From the NCBI RefSeq assembly GCF_000004195.4, contig NC_030677.2:66612222-66676221 (forward strand): 64,000 nt of DNA. The letters run 5' to 3'. Each line of letters opens with the position of its first letter. Position 1 is the first letter of the stretch. The notes below the pieces were generated by a model. That model had not been told where the DNA came from. It saw only the letters and a program-made list of their open reading frames with translations, and searched no databases. Source of the stretch: Xenopus tropicalis. Lineage: Eukaryota; Chordata; Amphibia; Anura; Pipidae. A program made the translations under genes and the position numbers. Shown here piece by piece: positions 21,762-33,789 of the stretch.

Positions 21762-22473
21762 TTAAAGAGCAAGGGAAGGCTTCTACTATAGCCCATAATA
21801 TAGTGTAGAGCCCCCTTGCCTGTAGCCAATCGCCAACTTTATTTTTTAAAATAATGTTAACTTCTCCCAAAAATTACCTTCTAACTTTGCAGCAATTGCA
21901 TTTTGTCACGGCCGCCATTTTTTATTTCCCCTGCTTGCCCCCCCCCCCCTTCCACCAAACACAGGAAAGGTTGCAGTGCTATACTTCTCTGTCACAAAAC
22001 TCCCACTCGCACCCAAAGACAAACACCATCTGGACGAACACCTGCTCGCAACCCCCCCCCCCAGGAACAAACACCGTCCGGGCAAACACCCGCTCGCACC
22101 CCCCGCCCCCAGGACAAACACTGTCCGGGCAGGGCAAACACCTGCTTGCACCACCCTCCCTACTCGCAGCGCTTGCATGTAATCACTGTTTCAGTGTTCC
22201 TCACAGGGGCCAGGGTAGGGGAGAGGAGGGGAGCACGCAAGCAGAAAATGAGCAGTGCGCATGCTCCAACTACAGTGTCACGGTCACATAGTCAGTGCAG
22301 GAGCGATGCATTATGGGAATCTTCTCTACCAAGCTCAGCGTTTTTTCTTCCATTTTGGCTTCAGATCTTCTGAACAGGTGAAATATGGGGAGACTTAAGG
22401 GCAGTATTGAGACAACTGAAGGTATGCCTGCAGCTTGAAATTAACTCTTTATTAGCCTTTCCTTCTCCTTTAA
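21762..22473. mobile_element. T2/Kolobok-type MITE, related to 1184-2047
   Basis: The right 165 bp match 1887-2047 closely and end CTTTCCTTCTCCTTTAA. The left end is probably TTAAAGAGCAAGGGAAGGC at 21762. The core has about three units of a 43-bp C-rich repeat containing caaacaccgtccgggcaaac and gctcgcaccc. Confidence 0.7.
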
Positions 22474-22567
22474 TTGATGGGTACTGCTTTATATGAACTT
22501 ATCACAGAAATCAGGAAAACCATAATCCGTACTTTTAATGGATAAACAACTTGGCTTTTGTTCCTCT

Positions 22568-22982
22568 TTAAAGGAGAAAGAAAGTAAAAGTCACTAGGGG
22601 GTTCCAAAATGTTAGGCGCCCCCAAGTGACTTTAATCGCCTACCTTTTACCCGGGCTGGTGCCCCTGTTTAGAGAGAACAGCACCAGCCCAGGGTAGCTG
22701 CCTGCGCTTCCTCCTTTGTTATTCCCTGCGCGCGCATGCGCAGTAGAGTGAAAAGCCGAACATTAAAGTCGGCTTTTCACTCTACTGCACTTGCACCGAC
22801 CGCTGGCATTTCAGCAAACGGAAGCCGGAAGGAGGAAGCAATCCGCTCTAGGTACCCCGGGCTGGTGCTGTTTTCTGAGAACAGGGGAGCCAGCCCGGGG
22901 TACAAGGTAAGCGGTTAAAGTCACTTGGGGGTGCCTAACGTTCTGGCACCCCGAAGTGACTTTGCCTTTCCTTCTCCTTTAA
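22568..22982. mobile_element. T2/Kolobok-type MITE with long inverted repeats
   Basis: Starts TTAAAGGAGAAAGAAAG and ends CTTTCCTTCTCCTTTAA. Arms pair over much of the length: aagtcactagggggt with acttgggggtgcc, and cccgggctggtgc on both sides. An inner hairpin has cagtagagtgaaaagccga facing tcggcttttcactctactg. A related, decayed copy is at 32436-32658. Confidence 0.9.
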
Positions 22983-24169
22983 CATCTGAGTCAGCAGTGC
23001 AGGAGCAGTCAGAGGTTTTTAATACATCTTTTTCTCACAAACAGATCACACAGATCCTTTTTATTCCCTTTCAATCGAGAAGTAACAACCAGAACCAAGG
23101 ATTTTCCCTTTCCACTCACTTCCAATTAAAAGAAATTATACATGAAGCTGGCAGGAAATAGTCTTGTCAGCAGCAAAATCAAATCTGTATTATAGTAATT
23201 TTACATACCATGAAAGACTAACTGCTGCTCCAAAGCTAGATTAGTAACTACTACTGCATGTACTTTGTGACATCACACTTCTGTCCCTATCAAATTATTC
23301 AGAGTGGTTTCAATGTACGGAGACATTTAAGGGCAACTGGACGTGTAGCATTTCTCTGCTTGTATTTCAGTCAGTTAATAGATGCTCAACACCCCAGCAC
23401 AGAAAACTACATGTGGCATTAAAAGGAATGGCACCTAAATACAACTTAAATGTGAGACACAAATAAAATGCAACAGTAGTCAACTGTCCTCAGACTGCCT
23501 TCAGCATGCATACTTCAAATCCTACAATCCCTGCATACATGATGTCAATAAGGAAAGAAACATCTCAGTGCAGTGCATTGTGGGTTATGCAGTTCCTACA
23601 TGTTGTCTTTAAGTTGTGGAGAAGTTGTACAATTTGTTGCCTGTCAGTGCGCCCATTAGTGAAGTTTTGTTTGAATTGCGAGCTGGAGGACGAATTAACC
23701 CTTAGGTCAAGCGGGTTTGGGTAGAAATTTTTGGCAACAATTCCAGGTGCACTCTTCCTCTGCTCCTGAAGTTTCCCTGGCTTGCAATTTATGGTGCATG
23801 CAGAAGCAGTGTACAACAGCATACAGAGCAGAAAGATGCAAGTAAGGGTTGGGTGCACAACCTACAATGGCAACACTTTGCAGGTTAGGGTTGGGTGCGG
23901 GTTAAGGTTTTGCAGGTTAGGGTTGGGTGTTTCCTGACCCGCGCACACATACAGGAGGCAGAAAGCAGCAGACCTGGTTTTCCCTTTTGGCTTATTTTTT
24001 CCAGTGGAGAAAACTTGAAGACTTGGGTTAGCCTGTAGATGAACTACCTCTTTATAACTCTACCAAACAAATCAATAGATGGTTTGAAGAGGAATCTTTA
24101 TTAATATGGGTGCCCATTGGTTAAGATATGGCAATTGTATGGATTTACTGTTCCACAATATGACCGATA
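22983..24169. other. unannotated stretch
   Basis: Imperfect repeats of 'gcaggttagggttgggtg' at about 23840-23930. No gene recognised. Confidence 0.4.
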
Positions 24170-24494
24170 TTAAAGGGGTGGTTCACCTTTAAGTTAACTT
24201 TTAATATGTTATATAATGGCCAATTAAAAGCAACTTTTCAATTGATCTTCATTATTTATTTGTTATAGTTTTTGAATTATTTGCCGTCTTCATCCAATGA
24301 GCTACTGACCCCAGCAGCAAAAAAAAAATAGCAACCAAATAGCTGCTAAAACTCCACACTGGAGATCTCCTAATCTAATAAAATAACTAAAAAAACTACA
24401 AATAATTAAAAATGAAGACCAATTGCAAAATGCTTTAGAATATCATCCTCTTCATCGTGCTAAAAGTTAACCCCTGAAAGACCAACCCCTTTAA
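24170..24494. mobile_element. T2/Kolobok-type MITE ('ggggtggttcacctttaa' family)
   Basis: TTAAAGGGGTGGTTCACC at 24170 and, as complement, TTAAAGGGGTTGGTCTTTC ending at 24494, with TTAA at both ends. The family is extremely common in Xenopus; a second copy begins at 53842. Confidence 0.9.
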
Positions 24495-25440
24495 AATAAA
24501 TATTGCAAATAGAAAAAGTGATTACAAGGCTTTACAACAACTTCTTCTAACCCTGAATTCCTAAGATTTTTTCTGCTCAATATCTGCCTTACATGCTTCT
24601 GCTTGTAAATGTGTAACAAGTTTTGCTGTTCTGCCAAAATGTTCAAACTATATTGGATCCCTTAAAACTGGGGAATGACTGGTATAATGTAAAACACCTC
24701 AAAGCAGATTAACTAAAATTAAGTACAAAAGACTAAATACTGCAGGGCCAGTAAAATCATAAAGTGAAACATTGTTTGTAACCCGACACCCGCAAATAAA
24801 CAATTTCTTGAAAACAAATGTCCTATTTTATGTTAGAGGGGTTAATCTTCCTGTATAATCACTACAGCTATTGTATTCTACACAGTTTATCTGTTATGTA
24901 AACTTGTGCCCTACATCCCAACTTGAATGGCTGCCCTCAGTAGCACCAGAGCAGCTTATACATATAACTGGGTTAGTGATACTGAAATGAAAGCACAGTT
25001 TTGCCTAGTGCAGGGTAACAGTCTTATAAATAAACTTTAAAATTAATAACTATCCAGTGTTCTAAACATAGTATCTAGCCCAACACACCTTCTGGATATC
25101 ACATTTCTTAAAGGAGAACTAATGCTCCAGAAAAAAACAAAACACAGCCATACTGTATTGTTTAGTCATTCCTTTTTTTATATATAGAAAATGTATAAAT
25201 GCGCTTTCTCAGATAAAAAAAAATAAATCATCTTACTACAAAGTCACCACATAAAGATGAAGGGAGGGGGCTGTTTACACAGAACTTATTATCCATTGTT
25301 AAACTTACTCCGTTGCTTTTTTTTATTAAAAAATACAGGCGGAATGTATTTCAGCATAGGTTCTATTTATTAGGGCTCTGTGTGGCTCATGTTGAAAAAA
25401 GGAGCTTACTGTCTCTTTATAAACTTCTGATCCTGTTTCT
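24495..25440. other. unannotated stretch
   Basis: A single T2-like end (TTAAAGGAGAACTAATGC, about 25109) is visible without a clear partner. Otherwise nothing recognised. Confidence 0.35.
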
Positions 25441-25446
25441 CTTATG

Positions 25447-25906
25447 CATACCTCCCAACACTTGAAAAATGTAAAGAGGGACAAAAAGAAATGCCACACG
25501 CAGTGTGGCAAATTTTTTTGACCACGCCTGTTTTTGCCACCACAACCCCTAAATACCACAAAATTTGGCAGGTTAAACACGTTTCTGGGGTTTTTTGGGT
25601 CTTGTTTTATGTGTTATTACAGTTTTGCTAAAAAGGTGAAATTGCCCTTTAAGCTGCAAGTCTCCCAAGAGACATGTTTAGCTTATTATTTACAATTGTA
25701 GGTGCAGGTGTCGCCTGTTAAGTTTTCTGGGCTCTCTGCCAAAAGCCTACTTATTTAATTAAGTTTGAGAAACTTTTTGTCTATTTTTAGTGTTAGTGCA
25801 GGAGATTTAAGGGAAATGAGGGACTTTTCAGTAAGAATCCGGGACTGCAGGCTGAGCTGTTAAAATCGGGACTGTCCCCCAATAATCAGGACAGTTGGGA
25901 GGTATG
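25447..25906. mobile_element. CATACCTCCC transposon, copy B
   Basis: 460 bp from CATACCTCCCAACACTTG to, as complement, CATACCTCCCAACTGTCC. A perfect 6-bp duplication, cttatg, flanks it (25441-25446 and 25907-25912). It shares 'gagggacaaaa', 'cagtgtggcaaa', 'gaccacgcc' and 'gggactgtccc' with copy A but lacks the C-rich array and the palindrome. Confidence 0.9.
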
Positions 25907-25912
25907 CTTATG

Positions 25913-26735
25913 CAGTCTATATCCAAAAATACTAGCAATATAAATACATTATGTAAATACTTTTAGAGATTACAGTTTAAAACAAAACTAATAATCTTCA
26001 TGCCTAGAAAAGAATAAGATGAATGCAGAAACTTCTTAGCTTTCAGTATACACATATACCTGTTATCTACTGTAATTAGGTCTACCAACACGCAATATCT
26101 TAAAATCAATGGATGAAAGAGCCAAGCTATGAATTAATAATGACGAAAATCAAGCCTGGTACAGACTAACAAATGCAATCAAATGATACCAGAGACATAC
26201 TAATCCTGCCTGTGTGTGACCTCTAATTTTCTAATGAGACGAATATGAAACAGCTACTAATGTAGAATGCTTTGTTTAGATTTTATTTTTAAGAGGATAA
26301 TTTACTGGCATGTAGAATTTTTTTTGGTCCCAAAATTGCCTTCTATGATTAGGAAAAATAAAAATTAAATTTTCCAATACAGGGAAACATCATCACCCCA
26401 GATTTCATCAACAGCTCAGTTGGGGAGTCTGTGAAGAGTAGTTATGTAAAATCACTATCACTAAATTATAACACTTGAGTAAATAATATGCTATATTAAA
26501 GTTAGGTATTTTCATGGTACTGACTGTTAATAATATCCTGTGTTCCTGCATTAATCCATATTCATATATAAAAAGTCTTTTTTTATATATATTTCTTTAT
26601 ATTATTCTTTATATTTTTTTTTCTCCATTTACTTATGCATCTGTTGCTAAATTAACATGGAAGGAAGTGTGGAAGGCCTGTGCAAGTTTACAGTAACACC
26701 AAAAAATGAAAGTGTTTTAAAGTACCATAATTAAA
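25913..26735. other. unannotated stretch
   Basis: AT-rich. A thymine/adenine-rich run lies at 26575-26625. No element recognised. Confidence 0.4.
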
Positions 26736-26737
26736 AT

Positions 26738-27040
26738 ATAATGTAGTGTTGCCCTGCACTGGTAAAACTGGTGTGTTTGCTACAAAAACACTACTATAGT
26801 TTATATAACTTATATAACTTTTCAAGCTGGAAAAAAGGCACAGGTTACATAGCAGATAACAGATAAGCTTTGTAGAATATAATAGGGCTTTATCTGTCAT
26901 CTGCTAAGTAACCTGTGCCTTTTCTCTTTTGAATGGCTGTCCCCATAGCTACACAGCAGCTTTGTTTATATAATCTATAGTAATGTTTCTGAGGCAAACA
27001 CACCAGTACCAGTGCAGGGCAACAGTGCATTATACTGTAA
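26738..27040. mobile_element. fold-back MITE
   Basis: Nearly the whole element is an inverted repeat. The left arm starts gtgttgccctgcactggt, with 'ctggtgtgtttgctacaaaaacactactatag'-like sequence. The right arm, as complement, starts ctgttgccctgcactggt, with 'gtgtttgcctcagaaacattactatag'. Inner segments 'cacaggttacatagcagat' and 'atctgctaagtaacctgtg' also pair. Target duplication unclear. Confidence 0.85.
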
Positions 27041-27069
27041 TTACTTTATATCACATATCATTTTTGGTC

Positions 27070-27262
27070 CCACACCTTGTGTCTCAACCCTTTCTCCTTG
27101 TAGATTGTAAGCTCTTTTGGGCAGGGCCCTCTTCACCTCTTGTATCGGTTATTGATTGCTTTATGTGTTACTCTGTATGTCCATGTATGTAACCCACTTA
27201 TTGTACAGCGCTGCGGAATATGTTGGCGCTTTATAAATAAATGTTAATGTAATGTAATGTAA
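27070..27262 (+). mobile_element. L2-type LINE 3' end
   Basis: Contains 'tagattgtaagctcttttg', 'ggcagggccc', 'tgtacagcgctgcgg' and 'ggcgctttataaataaatg', followed by a (taatg)n tail. This matches the 3' end of L2-clade LINEs. The same tail occurs at 56182-56256. Confidence 0.8.
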
Positions 27263-28111
27263 TGGTGTTACATTCAGGTTGCATGGGGTTTGTGACTAAA
27301 CAGCCTTTCTTAATGCCATCCACAGGAAGGAATTTTTTTCCCTCTGAGGCAAATTGGAGAGGCTTCAGAAGGGGTTCTTTTTCTTGCCTGGATCATCTAG
27401 CAGGTAGGCTAGATATAAGTGGGTGCATGAGGGGATCCTCCTATGTAGATATTTGGTTGTTTAAAGTGTGGTGTAATTGCAACCTAGTTTATCACCAAAC
27501 GGTAGTTGTCAATTGATGACCACATTTACTATATGCATAGGCACACTGGCAGACAAAGAACTGCTAAAGCCTTCTAGCTTTGCTGCCCATAATGTACAAA
27601 TATCTTGCTTAAAGACAGACACTACAAATATTGGTGTGCATGTAGTCAGCTTAAAGTACATGTTTCCTTAGGGGGCCCAAAGAAACAAATGGGGCTTGGA
27701 GATGCCTAAAGGGCAACTGAGTACAGAAATGATGTCACTACTTATTTGCTGTCCTGTTATATTATTGAGCTTTACCAAAGTCACTGTTTCAATAATTTTT
27801 ATGTACTTGTGACATTATGAGCTAAAGGAGGGCCTCAGTAAAAGATAGGACCACAAAGAAGGACCTACACCTATAACAAGTCTTAAGTACCATAGCCGTG
27901 CTAGAGACTTTCACACAGTATTGAAACAATGCAAAGCAGATCTCCAGAATTGTCCTGCAGGTCAAATAGCTATATTTCTCCAGTAGTACTGATCAAAGTA
28001 TAATGTTAATTAAATGACAAACATATCCTTAGACAAATCCTTCTGGGGGGAACAAATATTTTCGCCATGATTTTGCAAGATTAATTTAAATTTGCAAATA
28101 CAGTAATTTAC
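27263..28111. other. unannotated stretch
   Basis: 27300-27400 ('ggaaggaatttttttccctctgaggcaaattggagaggcttcagaaggggttctttttcttgcctgg'-type text) resembles the CR1 3' region seen at 4470-4530, in plus orientation, and is probably a short CR1 relic. The rest is unrecognised. Confidence 0.4.
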
Positions 28112-28685
28112 TGTAGGTTGAAAAAATACATGTCCATTGATTTAAACCTTTCTAAATGAAACCTTCCTAACTGCTAGGGTAAAACCCATTCTTTTCTGAC
28201 CCCAAGATGGCAATTAGACCAGTCCCTGGATTAATTTTACACTATATGCTATTTTCAGTAATCTTGTATTTTATTACTTGCTAAAGTCGTACCATGAAAA
28301 TGTGGTGGAGCTTTATGCTAGGCAAGGAAGTAACAAAAAGAGCTGTAGTTGAATTCGCTGAAAGAGAAACAACATAAATCTGAATGCAGGGAGAAAGGTA
28401 TGTTATTCTTGGGGCTGTACAGAGTAATTTTAGATAAAAAGGTTTACTTATTCTTATCCAGAGTAAACAACCTCAACTTGCCCAGCATTTTTAATATTTG
28501 TGACTTTTAATACCCTTAACTAGCTTAGTTTTTCTTCTTTGCACACTCAACTGGAGACCAAAACTGCATGGCATATTCTAGTTGGAGCCTAACCAGTGTT
28601 CTATTAAGTGGCAGAATAACCCTCTACCCGTGTGTATATATGTCCCTTTTAATACAGGAGATAGTTTCATAACCCATTGGCATTT
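28112..28685 (-). mobile_element. decayed CR1 LINE fragment
   Basis: A minus-strand CR1 3' region diverged from the copy at 4372: 'gttgaaaaaatacatgtcc', 'ccaagatggcaattagacc', 'agtccctggatt', and later 'ctggagaccaaaactgc' and 'cttttaatacagg'. An unrelated segment at about 28290-28440 interrupts it. Frames are broken. Confidence 0.85.
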
Positions 28686-28875
28686 TTTTCATGGTAAATA
28701 AGTAAATACAACAAAATACTATCTTAATATGTTTAAACTATCCATCCTGTGGCTGGCGTTTTGTAGCCCACAGTTAAAGTTGCTTTGATGCTGCTTTCTG
28801 AACACTTGTACATCTGTAAAAAATTTAAATATTACTTCATGTAGATTCTTTAGTCTGGTACCCGAGGAAGTGATG

Positions 28876-29399
28876 TTAAAGGGGACCTGTCACCCTAAGA
28901 AATAACTCCAACTTATTTTCTATATTCTTAGTTGAACAAAATAAACTTTACTTACTCTATATAAATAATATAAATCTTGTTTCCTTCCATCTTAGAATTA
29001 CTCAATCACAGCAAGCAGGCAGCTGCCATTTTGTGGACACTATTATGAAGGCAAACTTTGCATCATGCCAAAATCTTGTTTATGTGCCCGAATGGGGTAC
29101 CAGATTTCCATACCCATGCACTGGCTACACAAATAGATAATGAGGAGGGAGGGGAAAAGTGAGATGTGCAGTGACATCTAGGTAGTGCTGAACGGAAAGC
29201 TAAAGTTATTGTCTGCCCCGCCTCTATGCCTAAGGCATAGAGGCGGGGCAAGCAATATATGATTGACAGCTGGGATTTTTAAATGCCTTTATAATGGGTT
29301 TGGATGTGTTAATATAAAAATGAATTTGGATTTCATGTTTAATTTGAAAAGGACTTTTATTGTACAGCTTTTTATGCCTGGGTGACAGGTACACTTTAA
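28876..29399. mobile_element. T2/Kolobok-type MITE ('acctgtcaccc' family)
   Basis: TTAAAGGGGACCTGTCACCC at 28876 and, as complement, TTAAAGTGTACCTGTCACCC ending at 29399. Contains a perfect palindrome at 29215-29249 (16-bp arms, gccccgcctctatgcc). It is the reference copy for the interrupted element at 17786-19718. Confidence 0.92.
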
Positions 29400-29899
29400 A
29401 AAGAAAATGGATATTCTGTAAAAAGGTTTTACCCAACTACAAAACTGACTTTGATTATTCCCAATGTGAAGACAAAAATACCACTCTGGTGTTTTGTTTT
29501 ATACGTGACATGTTTGTTTTCCGTGTAGCCCAATTATTCAATTCTTTTCATGCATGTGATAACATCAAGCAGAAAAGTAAAGTTTGATGTGCGTTTTTCC
29601 ACTTATTGTATAAAAAACACTATTCAGCTGACACAAAGCTGCATCCTAGTTTTCATGGGTCCCTAGGAATTTTTGTCCTTAAAATAGCCCTTTAAAGCGC
29701 CACCATTTCTCATTTATAAGCTGCATATACAAAGGGGGATTTAAAGATTTGCTCCTTTTTAGAACAATTCACTTAAGAGACCAATAACAACTTTTTAAAA
29801 TGCTCTGCCCATAAATCTTACATAATTTATATCTTACCTTTATTATGTTAAATGGTGTATCCAACAATGTGTAGTGGGAGAGACTTTGCTGCTTTTGAG
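29400..29899. other. unannotated stretch
   Basis: No gene or element terminus recognised. Confidence 0.4.
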
Positions 29900-30320
29900 A
29901 GGGGTCTGTAGACATCTCTCCCAAATTACCTTCCCTGTATCCCCTCCAACCTCACTTCAAGCTGTCCACTTCTGGTCCTTGTACTGTGGAGCCACCAAGT
30001 GCTTCAGAGTCCAGGGACAGGATGAAAGTCAAAACAAGGAGATGTACAAGAACAGGTCAAGGACAGGCACTGAAGCTCAGGAAAAATGCAGGAGAACACT
30101 AAACCAGGAAAGGACTTAGGAACAAGGAATCAGATAGGGTCTCAGGAACTAGAAATCACAAACCACAGAAAGGCAAGGTCATAGCAACAGCTTAATGACC
30201 AAGCAGTGAGCAAAGGTCAGTGGCTTAAAAAGGGTCTTGAATGATTACACATAGGGCTAATGAGGTGGGCAGAGGAAAAGGAGCAGACAGCAGGAATACA
30301 AAAGTACATAGAGAAAACCA
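29900..30320 (-). mobile_element. possible decayed gypsy-type LTR
   Basis: Read on the minus strand, this stretch has the T/C-rich 'cctgtccctggactctg', 'ttcctgagaccc' and 'gctatgaccttgcctttctg' texture of frog gypsy LTRs, and it lacks coding frames. No paired LTR or target duplication was found. Confidence 0.35.
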
Positions 30321-30886
30321 ACCAGAACCAGCACAAAGAGCTTCCAGTGGTTCAGTTGGGTAATACATCAGCAGTCCAGTGCACAGTCCAGGGTTTCAAT
30401 CTAGACAGAGCATACATGCCGCACTTTGTATAGTTGATGGCACTCAATTGCATATTTTTTTATGTCCTGTAGAACTAGAAGATATGTCAAATGGTGTTTA
30501 TTGAAAAAAAGCTGTGGTGCGGTAAACATATATTTTGATTCCATAAACCAATTGCTGGGACCAGTTATCAACTCTCCTTAGACTCACAGTGTAATGCAAC
30601 CCCTTCTTCACCTTGTAACATGACTGAAGTCCTTCTGATTTCCAGAGAATCTGTTCACCACCTGCTATGGAAAGCAGAGGGACTTCAAGGCCCAGAATCC
30701 ATTGTCTACAGTGATGTTACTAAAAAACAAAGTGACACAATAATGGGAGTAGTGGAGTAGTAGGCCTGGTTTGCATCTACAAGTGCTACAGTGAACCTAA
30801 TTTTTCTGATATATTATAGGACCTATGGCAGGTTTAGCACCCTAACCACAAAAGGTTTTTTTTTTTCACAGGTAGAGCTGAGTGTA

Positions 30887-31197
30887 GTGATGTTACTGGC
30901 ATATCTACGGTTAATGTGCTCATAATCCACTTCTGCAGTGATCTTACTGGTATGTCTGGGGTTAATGTGCCCAGAATCCATTTCTGAAGTGATATTACCA
31001 AAATGAGAAAAGGAAATGCTGGACTATACCAACTGCTTTTTGTAGAGTCAGACGCAAGTTGCTTGGTCTTTGCTTGGTCTTTGGCACAAATAAACACCTT
31101 CACATCTATTCAGAGTTCTGCAGTGTGATTATTTTCCATTTCTGTAGTGATCTTACTGGCATGGCTGTGGTTAATATGCTCATAATCAATTTCTGCA
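30887..31197 (+). repeat. 51-bp tandem repeat, interrupted
   Basis: Units start gtgatgttactggcatatct at 30887, 30938 and (partial) 30989; another is at 31147. Each contains 'ggttaatgtgct' and 'cataatcca'. About 145 bp of unrelated sequence separates the third and fourth units. Confidence 0.85.
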
Positions 31198-31845
31198 GTT
31201 ATCATATAAACATGTCACTTTTTAACTTTCATAAAAGGTTCTACTATATAAAAGTATGTGATCCTTGCTTCAGAGAAATTTAGGGATCATGATTAGAACA
31301 GAAATCTTAAAACTTCACTGGTTTTATAACCCGATCACAGAGCTGTCCAAGATCAGAATTAATAAAAATGGCCCTTGGTACCTTAGATAGGAGTCTATGT
31401 AAATCAATAAAATCACAAACACAAATAAAAAACAAACACGTTTAACCTGTGTGCATGAAAAACACATTCAAAACAAGTATTCCAAGAGCCTCAGTCGGAA
31501 GACTAAATTTTGCAAGCTAACCTCAACTAAAGAATCACATTGTGCTAACTCTGTTTCCTTACAAAACATATATTTTAAATTGACAGCTTGGCATAAACCC
31601 ATTTCACCAAAAGCAAAACCATTTTCACTGTCAATACATGACAACTGGTGTTAGAATGTACGTCACACTTTGAAATGAACTCATGGTCACATGTAGCAGT
31701 TGTAAAAACTAGGTGCAACACAGTCTAGCACTGCATAGTTTAACAGATTTAACTGCAATCTCAATTAACACTTAGCATTCTTTTATTAATATTCACATAA
31801 TTTTAAAAGCCACAGTGATAGAAACACAGAGCCCTGTACAGGGCT
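31198..31845. other. unannotated stretch
   Basis: No gene or repeat recognised. Confidence 0.4.
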
Positions 31846-32147
31846 GTACAGTTATAAAACCTGGGGTTTTCCAGATAAGGGATCTTTCTGAATTTGGATC
31901 ACCATACCTTTAGTCTGCTAAAAATAATATAAACATTAAATTTATCCAATAGGATTGAATTTCCACTAATATGCATTCATGCCACTTAGTTACCATCACA
32001 TACAAGGAACTGTTTATCATTACAGAGAAAAAGCAATTTACTTTTAAAAATTAAAATTGCTTATCTGTTCTATGGGAGGTAGCTGTCCTGTAATTAGGAG
32101 CTTTCTGTACAACAAGTTTCAGGATAAGGGATCCCACGCCTGTACAT
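31846..32147 (+). mobile_element. palindromic MITE, third copy
   Basis: Same family as 3297 and 4231: 'gttttccagataagggatc', 'ttagtctgctaaaaat', ending 'gataagggatcccacgcctg'. It lies directly beside a fourth copy at 32150. Confidence 0.75.
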
Positions 32148-32149
32148 GA

Positions 32150-32398
32150 AGCAGTACAGTTATGGGACCTGTTGACCAGAATGTTCCGGATCTAGGGTTT
32201 TCTGGATAGGGGGTATTTCTGTAATTCGATCTACATACCTTAAGTCTGCAAAAAAAAAATTAAAATTTCAAAACACCCAATAGGATTGTTTTGTCTCCAA
32301 TAAGGATTAATTATATCTTAGTTGGGATCAAGTACAAGCTACTGCTTTATTCATTTGGGATAAAGAATTTTCGGATAATGGATCCCATACCTGTACCA
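32150..32398 (+). mobile_element. palindromic MITE, fourth copy
   Basis: Starts 'cagttatgggacctgttg' and ends 'gataatggatcccatacctg'. Contains the family core 'aaggattaattatatcttag'. Confidence 0.8.
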
Positions 32399-32435
32399 GA
32401 CAATCTTATCTATAATACTATAGGTTTCCTACACA

Positions 32436-32658
32436 GTGACAGTAGAAAGCTTATGTTAAGCACCCCCCAGTGATTGTAATCATTTACCTGATACCCCAGG
32501 TCAGTGCTTCTGTTAGCAGAAAATTGCACCAGCCCGGGAAACATGCAAGCAATAGTTCCTCTTCTTCCTATGCTCAAAATCCTGGGGCTGATATGTACAG
32601 TACAGTGACAGAGTAACTTTTGGCACCCCCAGTGATTGTACCTTTCCTTCTTCTTTAA
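32436..32658. mobile_element. decayed T2/Kolobok MITE
   Basis: Matches 22568-22982 in order ('caccccccagtgattgtaatc', 'gcaccagcccggg', 'ggcacccccagtgattg', 'cctttccttc', TTAA) but is shorter, and its left TTAAAGG end is lost. Confidence 0.75.
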
Positions 32659-33268
32659 ATGTTCTTTAAAGGTTTCCTGTCATATCAGCAATGACATCTT
32701 GGGATTTTCCCATTTATCCAATATGTCTCCTTTAAATACATACTCTGCTCTCTAGAATATGTGTCCATGGAGGAACATAAAAGCATCACCATAACCTCTA
32801 ACAGAGTTTTAAGGAAATGCATACATTTGATAGGTACATGTAATGTAATAAAACATGTATAATAGGATTAAACTTAAAATAACTAAGAACAATTTAGTTT
32901 TGACCAAGAAATATTTTCTCTTCTTTGGTATCCACTAGTTGTAAATAGGGAGAACATTTTTTTGTTTATGTATCTCTAAATTTACTGAACAGAAGGTTAG
33001 TGACAAATCTAATGTTGGCATTCAGTTTAGATGCGCACTTCCTATTCATCATTTTGTACCAAAGGTACTGTCATTTCCACCCATCAGTGTATTTATTCAT
33101 GTTTCCAATTTCCAAATATCCACTATACCAGGTGACTGGGAATTGAATTCTATGCATTATAAATCTGTTGTCAGAGCTATGTAAAGCACAACAAATAAAT
33201 ATTGAACTTTTGGCATCAAATTATTAAGTCAGCCATATACAAATCTGTTGGAGGGACAAATCCACTAC
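32659..33268. other. unannotated stretch before the gypsy element
   Basis: No recognised content. Confidence 0.4.
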
Positions 33269-33273
33269 ATGGG

Positions 33274-33776
33274 TGTAAGGTTGCACGTCATTTAGCGCAC
33301 GCATCCAGGCAATCGCCGCACCGGCGCTCGGGTAACGCGTTCAAAGTCGCGCACACGTTTAAAAAGTGCATGCGTAAAGGCGCGCGCCCAGCGAAAGGGC
33401 GCACGCGTAAAGTCGCACGCTCACTGAAAGGGCACGCGCGTAAAGTCGCGGCGTGTGTCTTGACGCCACACGCTATTGCGGCCTGTAAATAGCCGCCATT
33501 CACAAGCCATCCTTGCTTGGTTATCGAGTTTTACCCTGGTGCCTGGCGTTTTCCCTATTTCTGATCCTGCAATTGTAACTTCTGCCTGAAAACCGTTTTG
33601 AACCTGTTCTGCGTGCCCCGACCCGGACCTGCCTGACTATTCTACTGCCTTATCCTCTTGTTTATACGTATTGGCTCTCCGGCCTCTCTCCACTGCCGCG
33701 CTTCCTGTCCTCATCCTCAGGCAAGCCTCCGGTTAGTGTGATCCTGCGACTGGAGCTCCTCCTTCCCGGCCTGACA
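33274..33776 (+). repeat. gypsy 5' LTR
   Basis: Begins TGTAAGGTTGCACG and ends CCTGACA. The U3-like part has GC-rich imperfect repeats of 'gcgtaaag..gcgcgc..gaaaggg'. Compared with the 3' LTR it lacks about 29 bp after 'ggttagtgtga'. Confidence 0.9.
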
Positions 33777-33789
33777 GTATAACCAAGCC

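Noticed and set aside
22736..22918. CpG-rich segment with gcgcgcatgcgc as a possible promoter of BLTP1
   Set aside because: The CpG content belongs to a T2/Kolobok MITE present in other copies; nothing ties it to transcription start.
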